From NCBI RefSeq assembly GCF_010977555.1, contig NZ_CP048815.1, forward strand, positions 1,666,501-1,730,500: DNA of 64,000 bases, in the 5' to 3' direction. Position numbers and translations under genes: made by a program. Numbering within the stretch: the stretch's first letter is position 1; every line of letters starts with the position of its first letter. This DNA is from Caulobacter rhizosphaerae. GTDB taxonomy: Bacteria > Pseudomonadota > Alphaproteobacteria > Caulobacterales > Caulobacteraceae. The notes under the pieces were generated by a model. It was not told where the DNA came from. It searched no databases and was given only the letters and a program-made list of their open reading frames with translations. Below are positions 54,352-61,532 of this stretch, piece by piece.

Positions 54352-55347
54352 TCAAGGACGAGTTCCGTTCACGGCGGTGAGGGTCAGGTCGCCGTTGGCC
54401 GCCAGATGGGTGGTCACCGGCAGGCTGGCCTCCAGAACCGACCGCACCTCGTCGATCCGGCCGACCTTCATCGATCCGGAAAGCCGCAGAGAGCCCAGCG
54501 CGGGATCGCCGATGATGAAGCGCCGGCCCGCCGCGCGCGACAGGCGCTCGGCCGCCTCGACCAGGCTGGTGTCGGCGAACACCAGCCGGCCGTCCTTCCA
54601 CGCGACGTCGTTGGCGACATCGGCCCGTTCCACGCGACCTCCGCCCTGGGTCGCCACATAGCGTTCGCCGGGCGCGAGCAACACGCCGGGCGCGCCGGGC
54701 GCGCTGACACGCAGCGATCCCTGCACCAGCGATACGATCAATCGCCGTCCCCCCGCGACGTTGAAGCGCGTGCCCAGCACCGTCAGCGTCCGGCCGGACG
54801 CGGCCACCGTGAACGGACGGCGAGCGTCGTGACTGACCTCGAAGAAGGCGTCGCCATCGACCAGGGTCAGCGCCCGCTCGCGGCGCGAAAGCCTGGCCGT
54901 CAGCACGCCGCCCGGGCTCAACGTGACATGGCTGCCGTCGGCCAGGGCCAGATGGACCGTCGCATGGTCGGGTGCGACAAAGGTTTCGGTTCGGGCGGCG
55001 TCCAGCAGCAAGACCCCGGCGACAAGACCAGCCGCGGCCACGCCAAGTCCGCCGACCAGCCACCGGCGGGAGCCCATCGCGTCGGACCGCCGCTCGGGTC
55101 GGTCGAGGCGAGCGGCCAGGCGCGCCGAGCGTCGCAACTGGCGGACCACCGGATCGTCGGCGGCCAGTCCGGCGGCCAGCCAGATCTCACGGGTCTGGGC
55201 GACTTCCTCGCGCGCGGCGACCGAGCTGGCCGCCCAGGCGTCGAGACTGAACTGCTCAGCCTCCGTCAGGGCGCGCGACAGGCTGGCGGCGAGCAGTTGG
55301 CGCGGATCGGGGCCGGGCGCCGGATTGGCCTTGTCGTCAGGCGTCAT
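54352..55347 (-). CDS. FecR-type anti-sigma factor
   Basis: 331 aa. N-terminal cytoplasmic region with the DUF4880/FecR_N tryptophans (FSLDAWAASSVAAREE), a single membrane segment (SRRWLVGGLGVAAAGLVAGVLLL, about 92-115), and the periplasmic FecR domain (ERALTLVDGDAFFEVSHDARRPFTVAA...LGTRFNV) ending in an STN-like segment (ERLSRAAGRRFIIGDPALG). It transmits the signal from an STN-bearing receptor to the ECF sigma factor, whose gene overlaps by 11 nt. Full family length. Confidence 0.93.
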   Translation of the reverse strand: MTPDDKANPAPGPDPRQLLAASLSRALTEAEQFSLDAWAASSVAAREEVAQTREIWLAAGLAADDPVVRQLRRSARLAARLDRPERRSDAMGSRRWLVGGLGVAAAGLVAGVLLLDAARTETFVAPDHATVHLALADGSHVTLSPGGVLTARLSRRERALTLVDGDAFFEVSHDARRPFTVAASGRTLTVLGTRFNVAGGRRLIVSLVQGSLRVSAPGAPGVLLAPGERYVATQGGGRVERADVANDVAWKDGRLVFADTSLVEAAERLSRAAGRRFIIGDPALGSLRLSGSMKVGRIDEVRSVLEASLPVTTHLAANGDLTLTAVNGTRP

Positions 55348-55921
55348 GCTGGGATCCGAGCGCTTGGCGCAGCCGCGCCATGGCCGTCATCATGTGCTTT
55401 TCCACCGCGCTCACCGACAGCCCCAGTCGGGCGGCGGCCTCGGCCTGGCTGAGGTTCTCGAAACGGCAGAGGACGAACACGGCCTTGACGTTGGGGTGGA
55501 GCGTATCGAGGGCCGCGACCAGGGTCCGCAGGCGTTCGCGCCCGCTGACCGCCGCCTCGGCCGAGGGTTCCTCGGCGGGAAGGGCAGGATCGACCTCGAC
55601 GTGATGACCCCGACGCCGCGACCGCTCGTGGCGCTCGTGGTCGACCAGGGCGTTGGCGGCGACCGTGAAGATCAGGCCGTCCGGATTGCCCCAGTGCAGG
55701 CGGGAGAACCGCCGCGACAAGCGCATGAAAACCTCCTGGGTCAGGTCCTCGGCGTCCTCGACGCCGACGGCGCGGCGTTGGAAGAAGCTCAGCAGCGGGC
55801 GGCGATAGCGCGAGACAAGTGCGTCGAAGCCGGGCGCGCCCAGCGGCGAGGGAACTGGGTCCGGCGAGGCGCCCTTCAAGGCGCCTTCGGCTGTTGGCGT
55901 GGGGAAGGTCAGAACGCCCAT
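55337..55921 (-). CDS. ECF RNA polymerase sigma factor (FecI-like)
   Basis: 194 aa. Sigma2 (LVSRYRRPLLSFFQRRAVGVEDAEDLTQEVFMRLSRRF) and sigma4 (HPNVKAVFVLCRFENLSQAEAAARLGLSVSAVEKHMMTAMARLR) domains. The ATG lies inside the end of the upstream receptor gene (13-nt overlap), so translation is coupled. Controlled by the FecR protein encoded next. Expected to activate its own cluster when the STN receptor binds ligand. Confidence 0.93.
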   Translation of the reverse strand: MGVLTFPTPTAEGALKGASPDPVPSPLGAPGFDALVSRYRRPLLSFFQRRAVGVEDAEDLTQEVFMRLSRRFSRLHWGNPDGLIFTVAANALVDHERHERSRRRGHHVEVDPALPAEEPSAEAAVSGRERLRTLVAALDTLHPNVKAVFVLCRFENLSQAEAAARLGLSVSAVEKHMMTAMARLRQALGSQHDA

Positions 55922-58767
55922 CTGAGCCTCGCGGACAGGTATCGGCCCCAGTGGTGGGTCTCCATCGGCTGGTCTCGAGTCTCGCCGTAGATGTACTTGC
56001 GCGCGTCCGTCAGGTTGACCCCCTCCAGGCTCAGCGTCATCCGGCGATCGATCCGCCATGACGCCGCGCCGTCCAGCGACCCGAAGGCTTCGGTATGGGA
56101 GGGCGCGGTGATCGAGCTGCCGATCGTCGTCAGGTAGGGGCCGCGCCAAACGTAGCCCAGTCGCACGGATGCGCGGCCGCGCTCATAGAAAACCAGCAGG
56201 CTGTAGTTGGTGCGCGACAGGCCCAGCAAGGCGTTGCGGATGACCCGGTCGCCGGCGAAATAGCTGGCCTGGCTGCGCACCAGAGTCAGCGAACCCTGCA
56301 CGCCCAGGCCGTCGAGCGGGGCGGGCAGGGACCTGAACGTCTGGCTGTAGGCGGCCTCGACCCCCTGAATCCGCGCGTCGCCGCCATTGACGTTGGTCGA
56401 CAGCAGCACCTCGCCGCGCCCGGGAACCTGGATGAAGGTGTTCTGGGCGGTGATGTAGTTGTCCAGCCGACGGTCGAAGACCGCGCCGGTCAGGGCCCCG
56501 CCGGACGTCAGATACCACTCCAGCGAAACGTCCAGCTGGGTGGCCAGGAACGGGTCCAGGTCGGGATTGCCGCCGTTGGCCGTGGGCGTGTCGCGGGCCA
56601 GGGTGATGCGCGGGGCGTTGTCGACGACATTGGGCCGGTTGACCACCCGCGACGCACCCAGGCGCAGCAGCAGGTCGGGGCGGAGCGTCACGCGCAGGTT
56701 GGCGCTGGGCAGCCAGTCACCATAGGTCTTGCGCCATTGGGCGGGGATCGGGTCGGCCCCGCTGGACAGTACGCCCTGGGACACCTGGTCGGTCCGGGCG
56801 TAGCGCACGCCCAGGTCGCCATCGACGGCGCGCCCGAACCACAGGCCCGAGAAATCGGCGCGCACGTAGGCCGAGCGGATCTTCTCCTCGACCACGAAGG
56901 AGTTGCGCAGGTCCGATATCGAGGGCGGCCGCGCGGCGATCTCGGCCGTGAAGAGCCGCTCGTAGAAGGCGCGCGCGTCGGGCGCCACCCAATGGCGCGG
57001 GAGATCGCCGGTGGTCCCGGCCAGGAAGTCCGAGACCGGGGTCAGGGCATGGAACCGGTCTCCCAGGGCGGTCAGGGGCGCGCCGACCACGGTGTCCAGG
57101 ATCCAGTCGCGGCGGCGATAGTCGCGCACCCGGCGGCGTTGCTCGACCCCCGCGCTGAGCTTGACCAAGGGGGCGTCGAAGACCCGCGAGGCGTCGAGTT
57201 TCAGCGCCTCGTCGGTGTCGCGCGAGTCCTTCCAGGTGTAGTCGAAGGCCTGACCGACAAAGCGATTGGGATCGGCGTAGTCCACCGGCGTGGTCAAGGT
57301 CGGACCCGCCTCTCGGCCGCGACCGAAGTCGAAGCTCAGCGGCGCGAAAAACGCCGCCCGGGCGCGCACCGTGCCTCGACCGTCGGGATGATAGCTGCGC
57401 GCCCGGGAATAGGCGTAGTCGGCCTCCAGGGACCAGGAGCCCTGGCTCCAGTGCTGGTGGGCGCCCAGGGCGACCAGGTCGTGCCGGTTCAGGCTGGTCT
57501 CGCGCGAGGCCATCCATCGGACATTGTCGATGGTCCCGGCCTGCACCATGTGGCCGACCACCACCTGGGTTCCCGGGACGAACCGGGGCGCCGAAAGGGT
57601 GGAATCGTCGGGGTAGATGTCGAGGCCGAACTCGTCATAACGCGCGTCCAGCCGGGTCAGCAGCAGGTCCAGGTCGGTCCGCCAGGCGGCGGACGGTCGC
57701 CATTGCAGCGCGAAATCACCCGACGCCAGGCGGCGGTCCTCCAGCTCGATGGTCGGCCGGGTGCGCGTGGGCGTATAGAGTCCCGGCCCCAGCACCGCCG
57801 GGAAGCGGTCGAGGTTCCAGCCTGTCTGGTAGAGGCGGTCATTGCGGATATGACGGCGGTCGGCCACGCCCGTGGCCAGCAGGCCGAGACTGCCGCTTTC
57901 GTTGGTCCAGCTCCAGACGCCCGAGGCGGCGGGGTCGACCTTGCCGCTCTGGCCCACCGAGCCGCGGACCGAAACCGCCGCGCGGCGCGACTGCTCGAGC
58001 GGCTTGAACGTGCGCACGTCGATATTGCCGCCCAGCGGGCCCTCGTCCATGTCCGCGGTGGTGGTCTTGGCCACCTCGATGGTCTCGATGGCGTCGGCCG
58101 GCAGCATCTCGAAGCGAAACTGTCGGCCGCGAAATCCACCATTTTCGACCAGATCGTTCATCGCCACGGACCGGCCGTTCAGCAGCACGTTCTGAAACTG
58201 CGGGCCCAGGCCCCGGACGCTGACATAGAGCCCGATCCCACGATGACGCTCCAGGCTGACCCCGGGCGCCAGTTGCAAGGCCTCGGCCGCGTTGACGGCG
58301 GGGAGGCGGGCGATGTCCTCGGCGCTGACGGCGTCCAGCCCGTAGGCCGCGCGACGCTTGAGCGCGAGGGCGCGGCCAAGACTGGCGGCGTAAGAAGCGG
58401 TGACGACGACCGCCTCCAGCGGCGCGACTTCGTCGTCTCCCGGGCCGGATGAGGGAAGGGCGGTTCGCGCCGGGACCGTCTCCAGCGAATAGAGGGCGGG
58501 TCCCAGCTTGCGCACGACCAGGCCTTGGCCGCCGACCAGCGCCGCAAGGGTTTCGTCGAGGCCAGCTCCGCGCCGGACCCGGCCGGCCATACGGCCTTCG
58601 ACCAGGCGAGTCTGGAAGATGATCTGCACGTCCCGTTCGATCGCAAGTTGGGTCAGGGCTGGACCGAGATCACGTCGAGTCTGCGCATGGGCCGGCGACG
58701 CCAGCGTCGCCGCAGCGGTCGCCGTGATCGTGAACAGCACGGTCCGACAATCGATTTTGCGTGGCAT
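55909..58767 (-). CDS. TonB-dependent transducer with STN signalling domain
   Basis: 952 aa. Signal peptide 1-28 (ending SPAHA), an STN domain of about 70 residues (LGPALTQLAIERDVQIIFQT... LVGGQGLVVRKLGPALYSLE), TonB box region (EAVVVTASYAAS), plug (VSVRGLGPQFQNVLLNGRSV) and barrel ending in SARLRWAF. Because of the STN domain it can signal through FecR to the ECF sigma factor whose gene overlaps its end. Paralogue of the receptor at 51558; the order receptor, sigma, FecR, receptor is not the classical fecIRA order. Confidence 0.93.
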   Translation of the reverse strand: MPRKIDCRTVLFTITATAAATLASPAHAQTRRDLGPALTQLAIERDVQIIFQTRLVEGRMAGRVRRGAGLDETLAALVGGQGLVVRKLGPALYSLETVPARTALPSSGPGDDEVAPLEAVVVTASYAASLGRALALKRRAAYGLDAVSAEDIARLPAVNAAEALQLAPGVSLERHRGIGLYVSVRGLGPQFQNVLLNGRSVAMNDLVENGGFRGRQFRFEMLPADAIETIEVAKTTTADMDEGPLGGNIDVRTFKPLEQSRRAAVSVRGSVGQSGKVDPAASGVWSWTNESGSLGLLATGVADRRHIRNDRLYQTGWNLDRFPAVLGPGLYTPTRTRPTIELEDRRLASGDFALQWRPSAAWRTDLDLLLTRLDARYDEFGLDIYPDDSTLSAPRFVPGTQVVVGHMVQAGTIDNVRWMASRETSLNRHDLVALGAHQHWSQGSWSLEADYAYSRARSYHPDGRGTVRARAAFFAPLSFDFGRGREAGPTLTTPVDYADPNRFVGQAFDYTWKDSRDTDEALKLDASRVFDAPLVKLSAGVEQRRRVRDYRRRDWILDTVVGAPLTALGDRFHALTPVSDFLAGTTGDLPRHWVAPDARAFYERLFTAEIAARPPSISDLRNSFVVEEKIRSAYVRADFSGLWFGRAVDGDLGVRYARTDQVSQGVLSSGADPIPAQWRKTYGDWLPSANLRVTLRPDLLLRLGASRVVNRPNVVDNAPRITLARDTPTANGGNPDLDPFLATQLDVSLEWYLTSGGALTGAVFDRRLDNYITAQNTFIQVPGRGEVLLSTNVNGGDARIQGVEAAYSQTFRSLPAPLDGLGVQGSLTLVRSQASYFAGDRVIRNALLGLSRTNYSLLVFYERGRASVRLGYVWRGPYLTTIGSSITAPSHTEAFGSLDGAASWRIDRRMTLSLEGVNLTDARKYIYGETRDQPMETHHWGRYLSARLRWAF

Positions 58768-59463
58768 GCTGCGCGCGAGGATTTCCAGTTTCGCCGACGC
58801 GAACCGATCCTGGCGTGAGTAGTTGGCTTAAGTGACGACTTGACGACAGCGCGCCCTCTGCGGAGAGGACCAAGCGCCGTCGTTTCCCCGTCCTGGATCG
58901 ATCTGCGCCCGGCAGGCCCGGCGAGACGCCTGGCAAACCGACGCTCCGTCGCAGTTTTCCACAGGAATTGGTCCAGGCGTCCCAAGCCGGGGATTCTCCC
59001 TTGGGGCGATTGTCCGTCGCGCGAGACGCGCATGCTCTGGTTTGAAGTTCTTCCGGCTCGCTGAGGTCGGCCTCGGCTTGAGAGGCCAAGGCCGCGTCTG
59101 TCATGATCCGCCGCCTCTCAAAACCGCCGAACGCTCTCAAGTCTTTGTGTTTTCAAGCACAAGGCGCAGCTTCGACAAGCTTCGGCTTCAAAAAGCCGCT
59201 GATCTTCGCCTCATCTGCTGCGGGTCGAATCATTGCGACGCTGAAACTTTTGTCGCAGCAACGTCGGCCTGACAGCGCTTGTTCGGGATGGAAAAACCAG
59301 CCTTCGGTCGCGCTTCATGGTTTAGAAACGCGGCGGATTGCTCGTTTCTGTTCTCAAGATTCGTTGCCTTAAGGGCTCGGCAAGCACGATTATCCACATG
59401 GAGTACTTGTATTTCGACAGGGCGGGTGTATTTCCAAGTCAAAGAACCACCGGAGAGACACTC
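58768..59463 (+). promoter_or_regulatory. 0.7-kb gene-free leader between the STN receptor and mucR-like gene
   Basis: No supportable gene in this 696-nt gap; short open frames have no family features or ribosome sites. The right half is AT-richer than its surroundings. It contains a hairpin CGGCTT-CAAA-AAGCCG (59183-59198), a TTGTG/CACAA hairpin just before it, and GANTC methylation sites at 59227-59231 and 59358-59362. It must hold the promoters of both divergent genes and could encode a small RNA. Confidence 0.5.
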
Positions 59464-59892
59464 GTGGAAGACAAAGCTACCCTGATCGAGCTCACCGCCG
59501 AGATCGTCGCCAATTACGTGGCCAATAACAGCACGTCGGTCTCCGATCTGCCGGCCCTGATCCGGGCGACTCACGACGCTCTGGCCGGTATTGGCTCTCC
59601 GGAAGCGGCTCCGGTCGAGACCGTTACGAAGGCTACGCCGGCTCAAATCCGTCGCAGCATTACGCCGGACGCCCTGATCAGCTTCGAAGACGGCAAGCCG
59701 TACAAGACTCTGAAGCGTCACCTTACGACGCATGGCATGACCGTCGCCGAATACAAGGCCAAGTGGGGCCTGCCGAACGACTATCCCACCACCGCCCCGG
59801 CCTATAGCGAAGCCCGCTCGGCCATGGCCAAGGCCCTGGGTCTCGGCCAAGGCGGCCGCAAGGCCAAGGCCCCGCGCGGCCGCAAGGGCTGA
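59464..59892 (+). CDS. Ros/MucR family DNA-binding protein lacking the zinc Cys
   Basis: 142 aa from GTG 59464, 8 nt after GGAGAG. N-terminal oligomerisation region (ELTAEIVANYVANNSTSVSDLPALIRATHDAL) as in MucR, then the prokaryotic zinc-finger-like domain. Where MucR has CLEDGK, this protein reads SFEDGKPYKTLKRHLTTHGM: the first zinc-ligand cysteine is Ser, while both histidines (KRHLTTH) stay. GMTVAEYKAKWGLPNDYP closes the domain, and the tail GGRKAKAPRGRKG is strongly basic. It probably binds AT-rich DNA as a nucleoid-like global regulator without structural zinc. Confidence 0.88.
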   Translation: MEDKATLIELTAEIVANYVANNSTSVSDLPALIRATHDALAGIGSPEAAPVETVTKATPAQIRRSITPDALISFEDGKPYKTLKRHLTTHGMTVAEYKAKWGLPNDYPTTAPAYSEARSAMAKALGLGQGGRKAKAPRGRKG

Positions 59893-59923
59893 TCGGTCCT
59901 CCACAAGGCCGATATCGAGCAAG

Positions 59924-59951
59924 ACCCCCGCCGGCGACGGCGGGGGTTTTT
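59924..59951 (+). terminator. Intrinsic terminator after mucR-like gene
   Basis: Stem ACCCCCGCCG / CGGCGGGGGT with a GCGA tetraloop followed by TTTT, 31 nt after the stop codon. Confidence 0.92.
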
Positions 59952-59975
59952 GCTTGTCGCGCCAGGAGCCGCGGC

Positions 59976-60740
59976 TTAACGGGCGCCCGGTCCCCAGGCC
60001 GCCAGCACGACGTCGCCGCCGCCCACCACCGAGATGGCGTCGACCCGAGCCGTGGCGAAACACTGGCGCGCCTTGACCAGCGTGTAGACGGTATCGTCGA
60101 TGTGGGTGTCGGGCGCGGCCAGGCGTCCATCATATTCGCCGCAGAACACCTCGGGCCGCTGGCCCAGGGTGGTCAGCTGGCCGTTCAGAACCAGCTTCAT
60201 GCCGCGCACGAGCCGGTGATAGGCCTGCTGGTTCATCCTGACCTTGTACGCCATGAAAGGTTGGAAGCGCGGCGGCAGCGCCGTTTCGCCGTCGGCATAG
60301 GGAATGGCCAGGCCGTAGTTGGTGATGGTGCTCTGAACGCCCACCTCCTGGCGCTTGACCGTGCCTTTCGAGGTTTCGACGGTCGTCGGGCTGCGCAGCT
60401 CGCTTCCGTCGAAGAAAGCCGTCTGGAGACGGGGCAGGTTCGGCAGCCCCTGTTGCTCGAAGCCGCTGTAGTTCTCGGCGCTGATCTGCCCCAGGCCGAT
60501 CATCACGGTCAGTTCGCCGCGCGAATAATCGTAGCGCCAGCGAGCGGGGCTCTGCAGCACCTTCATGGTGCGCTTGCGCTCGTCGACGAAGGGGATAGCG
60601 ATCTGGAAGCGGCGGCCGGCCAGCGATTCCGCCGTGGGCGTTTCCCGCGCAGTCTCCATGGCGTCGCGCAGAGCGGCCGCGTCCAGAACCTGGCCGGAAC
60701 TCGTCGCCAACAGGCTCGCCGCCAAAAGACCGCCGATCAT
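59976..60740 (-). CDS. Secreted protein of unknown function
   Basis: 254 aa; not recognised. The N-terminus (MIGGLLAASLLATSSGQ) looks like a short signal peptide, although it has no basic residue before the hydrophobic stretch. Mostly beta-type composition with two cysteines near the C-terminus (VFCGEYDGR and ARQCFATAR) that could form a disulfide in the periplasm. Repeated basic and aromatic patches (RWRYDYSRGELTVMIGLGQ) show no known motif. Single gene on its strand, next to GNAT; an IR GTTCTCC/GGAGAAC (60747-60775) sits just upstream. Confidence 0.75.
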   Translation of the reverse strand: MIGGLLAASLLATSSGQVLDAAALRDAMETARETPTAESLAGRRFQIAIPFVDERKRTMKVLQSPARWRYDYSRGELTVMIGLGQISAENYSGFEQQGLPNLPRLQTAFFDGSELRSPTTVETSKGTVKRQEVGVQSTITNYGLAIPYADGETALPPRFQPFMAYKVRMNQQAYHRLVRGMKLVLNGQLTTLGQRPEVFCGEYDGRLAAPDTHIDDTVYTLVKARQCFATARVDAISVVGGGDVVLAAWGPGAR

Positions 60741-60840
60741 CGCCGAGTTCTCCGGTACGTCGCCCCTAGGAGAACCCTGAGTTGATTCACGGTCAAGGCC
60801 CCAGCCAATCCGTTGGGGCGCCGACGGACCCGCGGCCGGC

Positions 60841-61395
60841 TCAGACGCCGCTGAGCTCCAGGCCCGGCGCGTCGGGATCGCGCGAACCGCCGCCGTTCAG
60901 CGGGCGCTGCATCCAGACCAGGTCGACCCAACGGCCGAACTTGTAACCCATGGCGGGGAACACGCCCTTGCGTTCGAAGCCGAGGGCGGCGTGCAGGCCG
61001 ATCGAGGCGGCGTTGCCGCTGTCGCCGATCACCGCGCAGATCTGGCGCAGGCCCAGGGCCTCGCAGGCGTCGATCAGGGCCGACAGCAGCGCCTTGCCGA
61101 CGCCCTTGCCCACGGCGTCCGGGCCGACATAGACGCTGTCCTCGACCGTGTAGCGATAGGCGGCGCGCAGGCGGAACGGCCCGGCATAGGCGTAGCCGAC
61201 GACCACGCCGTCCCGTTCAGCGACCAGATAGGGCAGGCCCTTGGCCAGGAAGGCCGCGCGGCGTCGCCCCATCTCGGCCGCGTCCGGCGGAACCTCTTCG
61301 AAGGTGCCCAGGCCGTTGAGCACGTTCCAGCCGTAGATGGCGGTGATGGCGGAGACGTCGGCGTCGGTGGAGGGGCGGATGGTGATCGCGGCCAT
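60841..61395 (-). CDS. GNAT acetyltransferase (phosphinothricin acetyltransferase-like)
   Basis: 184 aa. ITIRPSTDADVSAITAIYGWNVLNGLGTFEEVPP is the PAT/Bar-type N-terminus (Y-x-x-x-V in place of the usual H), and YVGPDAVGKGVGKALLSALIDACEALG is the acetyl-CoA-binding motif A. IGDSGNAASIGLHAALGFERKGVFPAMGYKFGRWVDLVWMQR matches the family's end. It likely N-acetylates an amino acid or amino-acid analogue such as methionine sulfone or phosphinothricin; the natural substrate is not known. Start at 61395, directly beside a palindromic repeat. Confidence 0.9.
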   Translation of the reverse strand: MAAITIRPSTDADVSAITAIYGWNVLNGLGTFEEVPPDAAEMGRRRAAFLAKGLPYLVAERDGVVVGYAYAGPFRLRAAYRYTVEDSVYVGPDAVGKGVGKALLSALIDACEALGLRQICAVIGDSGNAASIGLHAALGFERKGVFPAMGYKFGRWVDLVWMQRPLNGGGSRDPDAPGLELSGV

Positions 61396-61398
61396 CTA

Positions 61399-61510
61399 GA
61401 TCCTCCCCCTTTGGGGGAGGTGTCGCGGAGCGACGGAGGAGGGAGTGATCGAACGCCCGACGTATTCCCCCACCGGCGCTTCGCGCCGCCTCCCCCACAG
61501 GGGGAGGATC
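61399..61510. repeat. Compound REP-like palindromic element
   Basis: 112 nt bounded by GATCCTCCCCCT and its complement AGGGGGAGGATC. Inside are four small hairpins: CTCCCCC-TTT-GGGGGAG, GTCGC-GGA-GCGAC, a CGGCGC/GCGCCG hairpin near 61475, and CTCCCCCACAGGGGGAG. It looks like a doublet of short repetitive palindromes of the kind dispersed in Caulobacterales genomes, here between the GNAT and peptidase genes on the same strand. Confidence 0.8.
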
Positions 61511-61532
61511 TTGTTCTTCGAAGCCTCGCTCG

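Noticed and set aside
56095..58452. A 785-codon plus-strand frame opposite the STN receptor
   Set aside because: Composition is that of a reverse-complement frame and lacks any start context.
58670..59140. A 156-codon minus-strand frame upstream of the STN receptor
   Set aside because: It overlaps the receptor start, has no ribosome site and no domain; the region is better read as promoter and leader.
59042..59272. A 76-codon plus-strand frame in the mucR leader
   Set aside because: No ribosome site, odd composition and no similarity that could be recognised.
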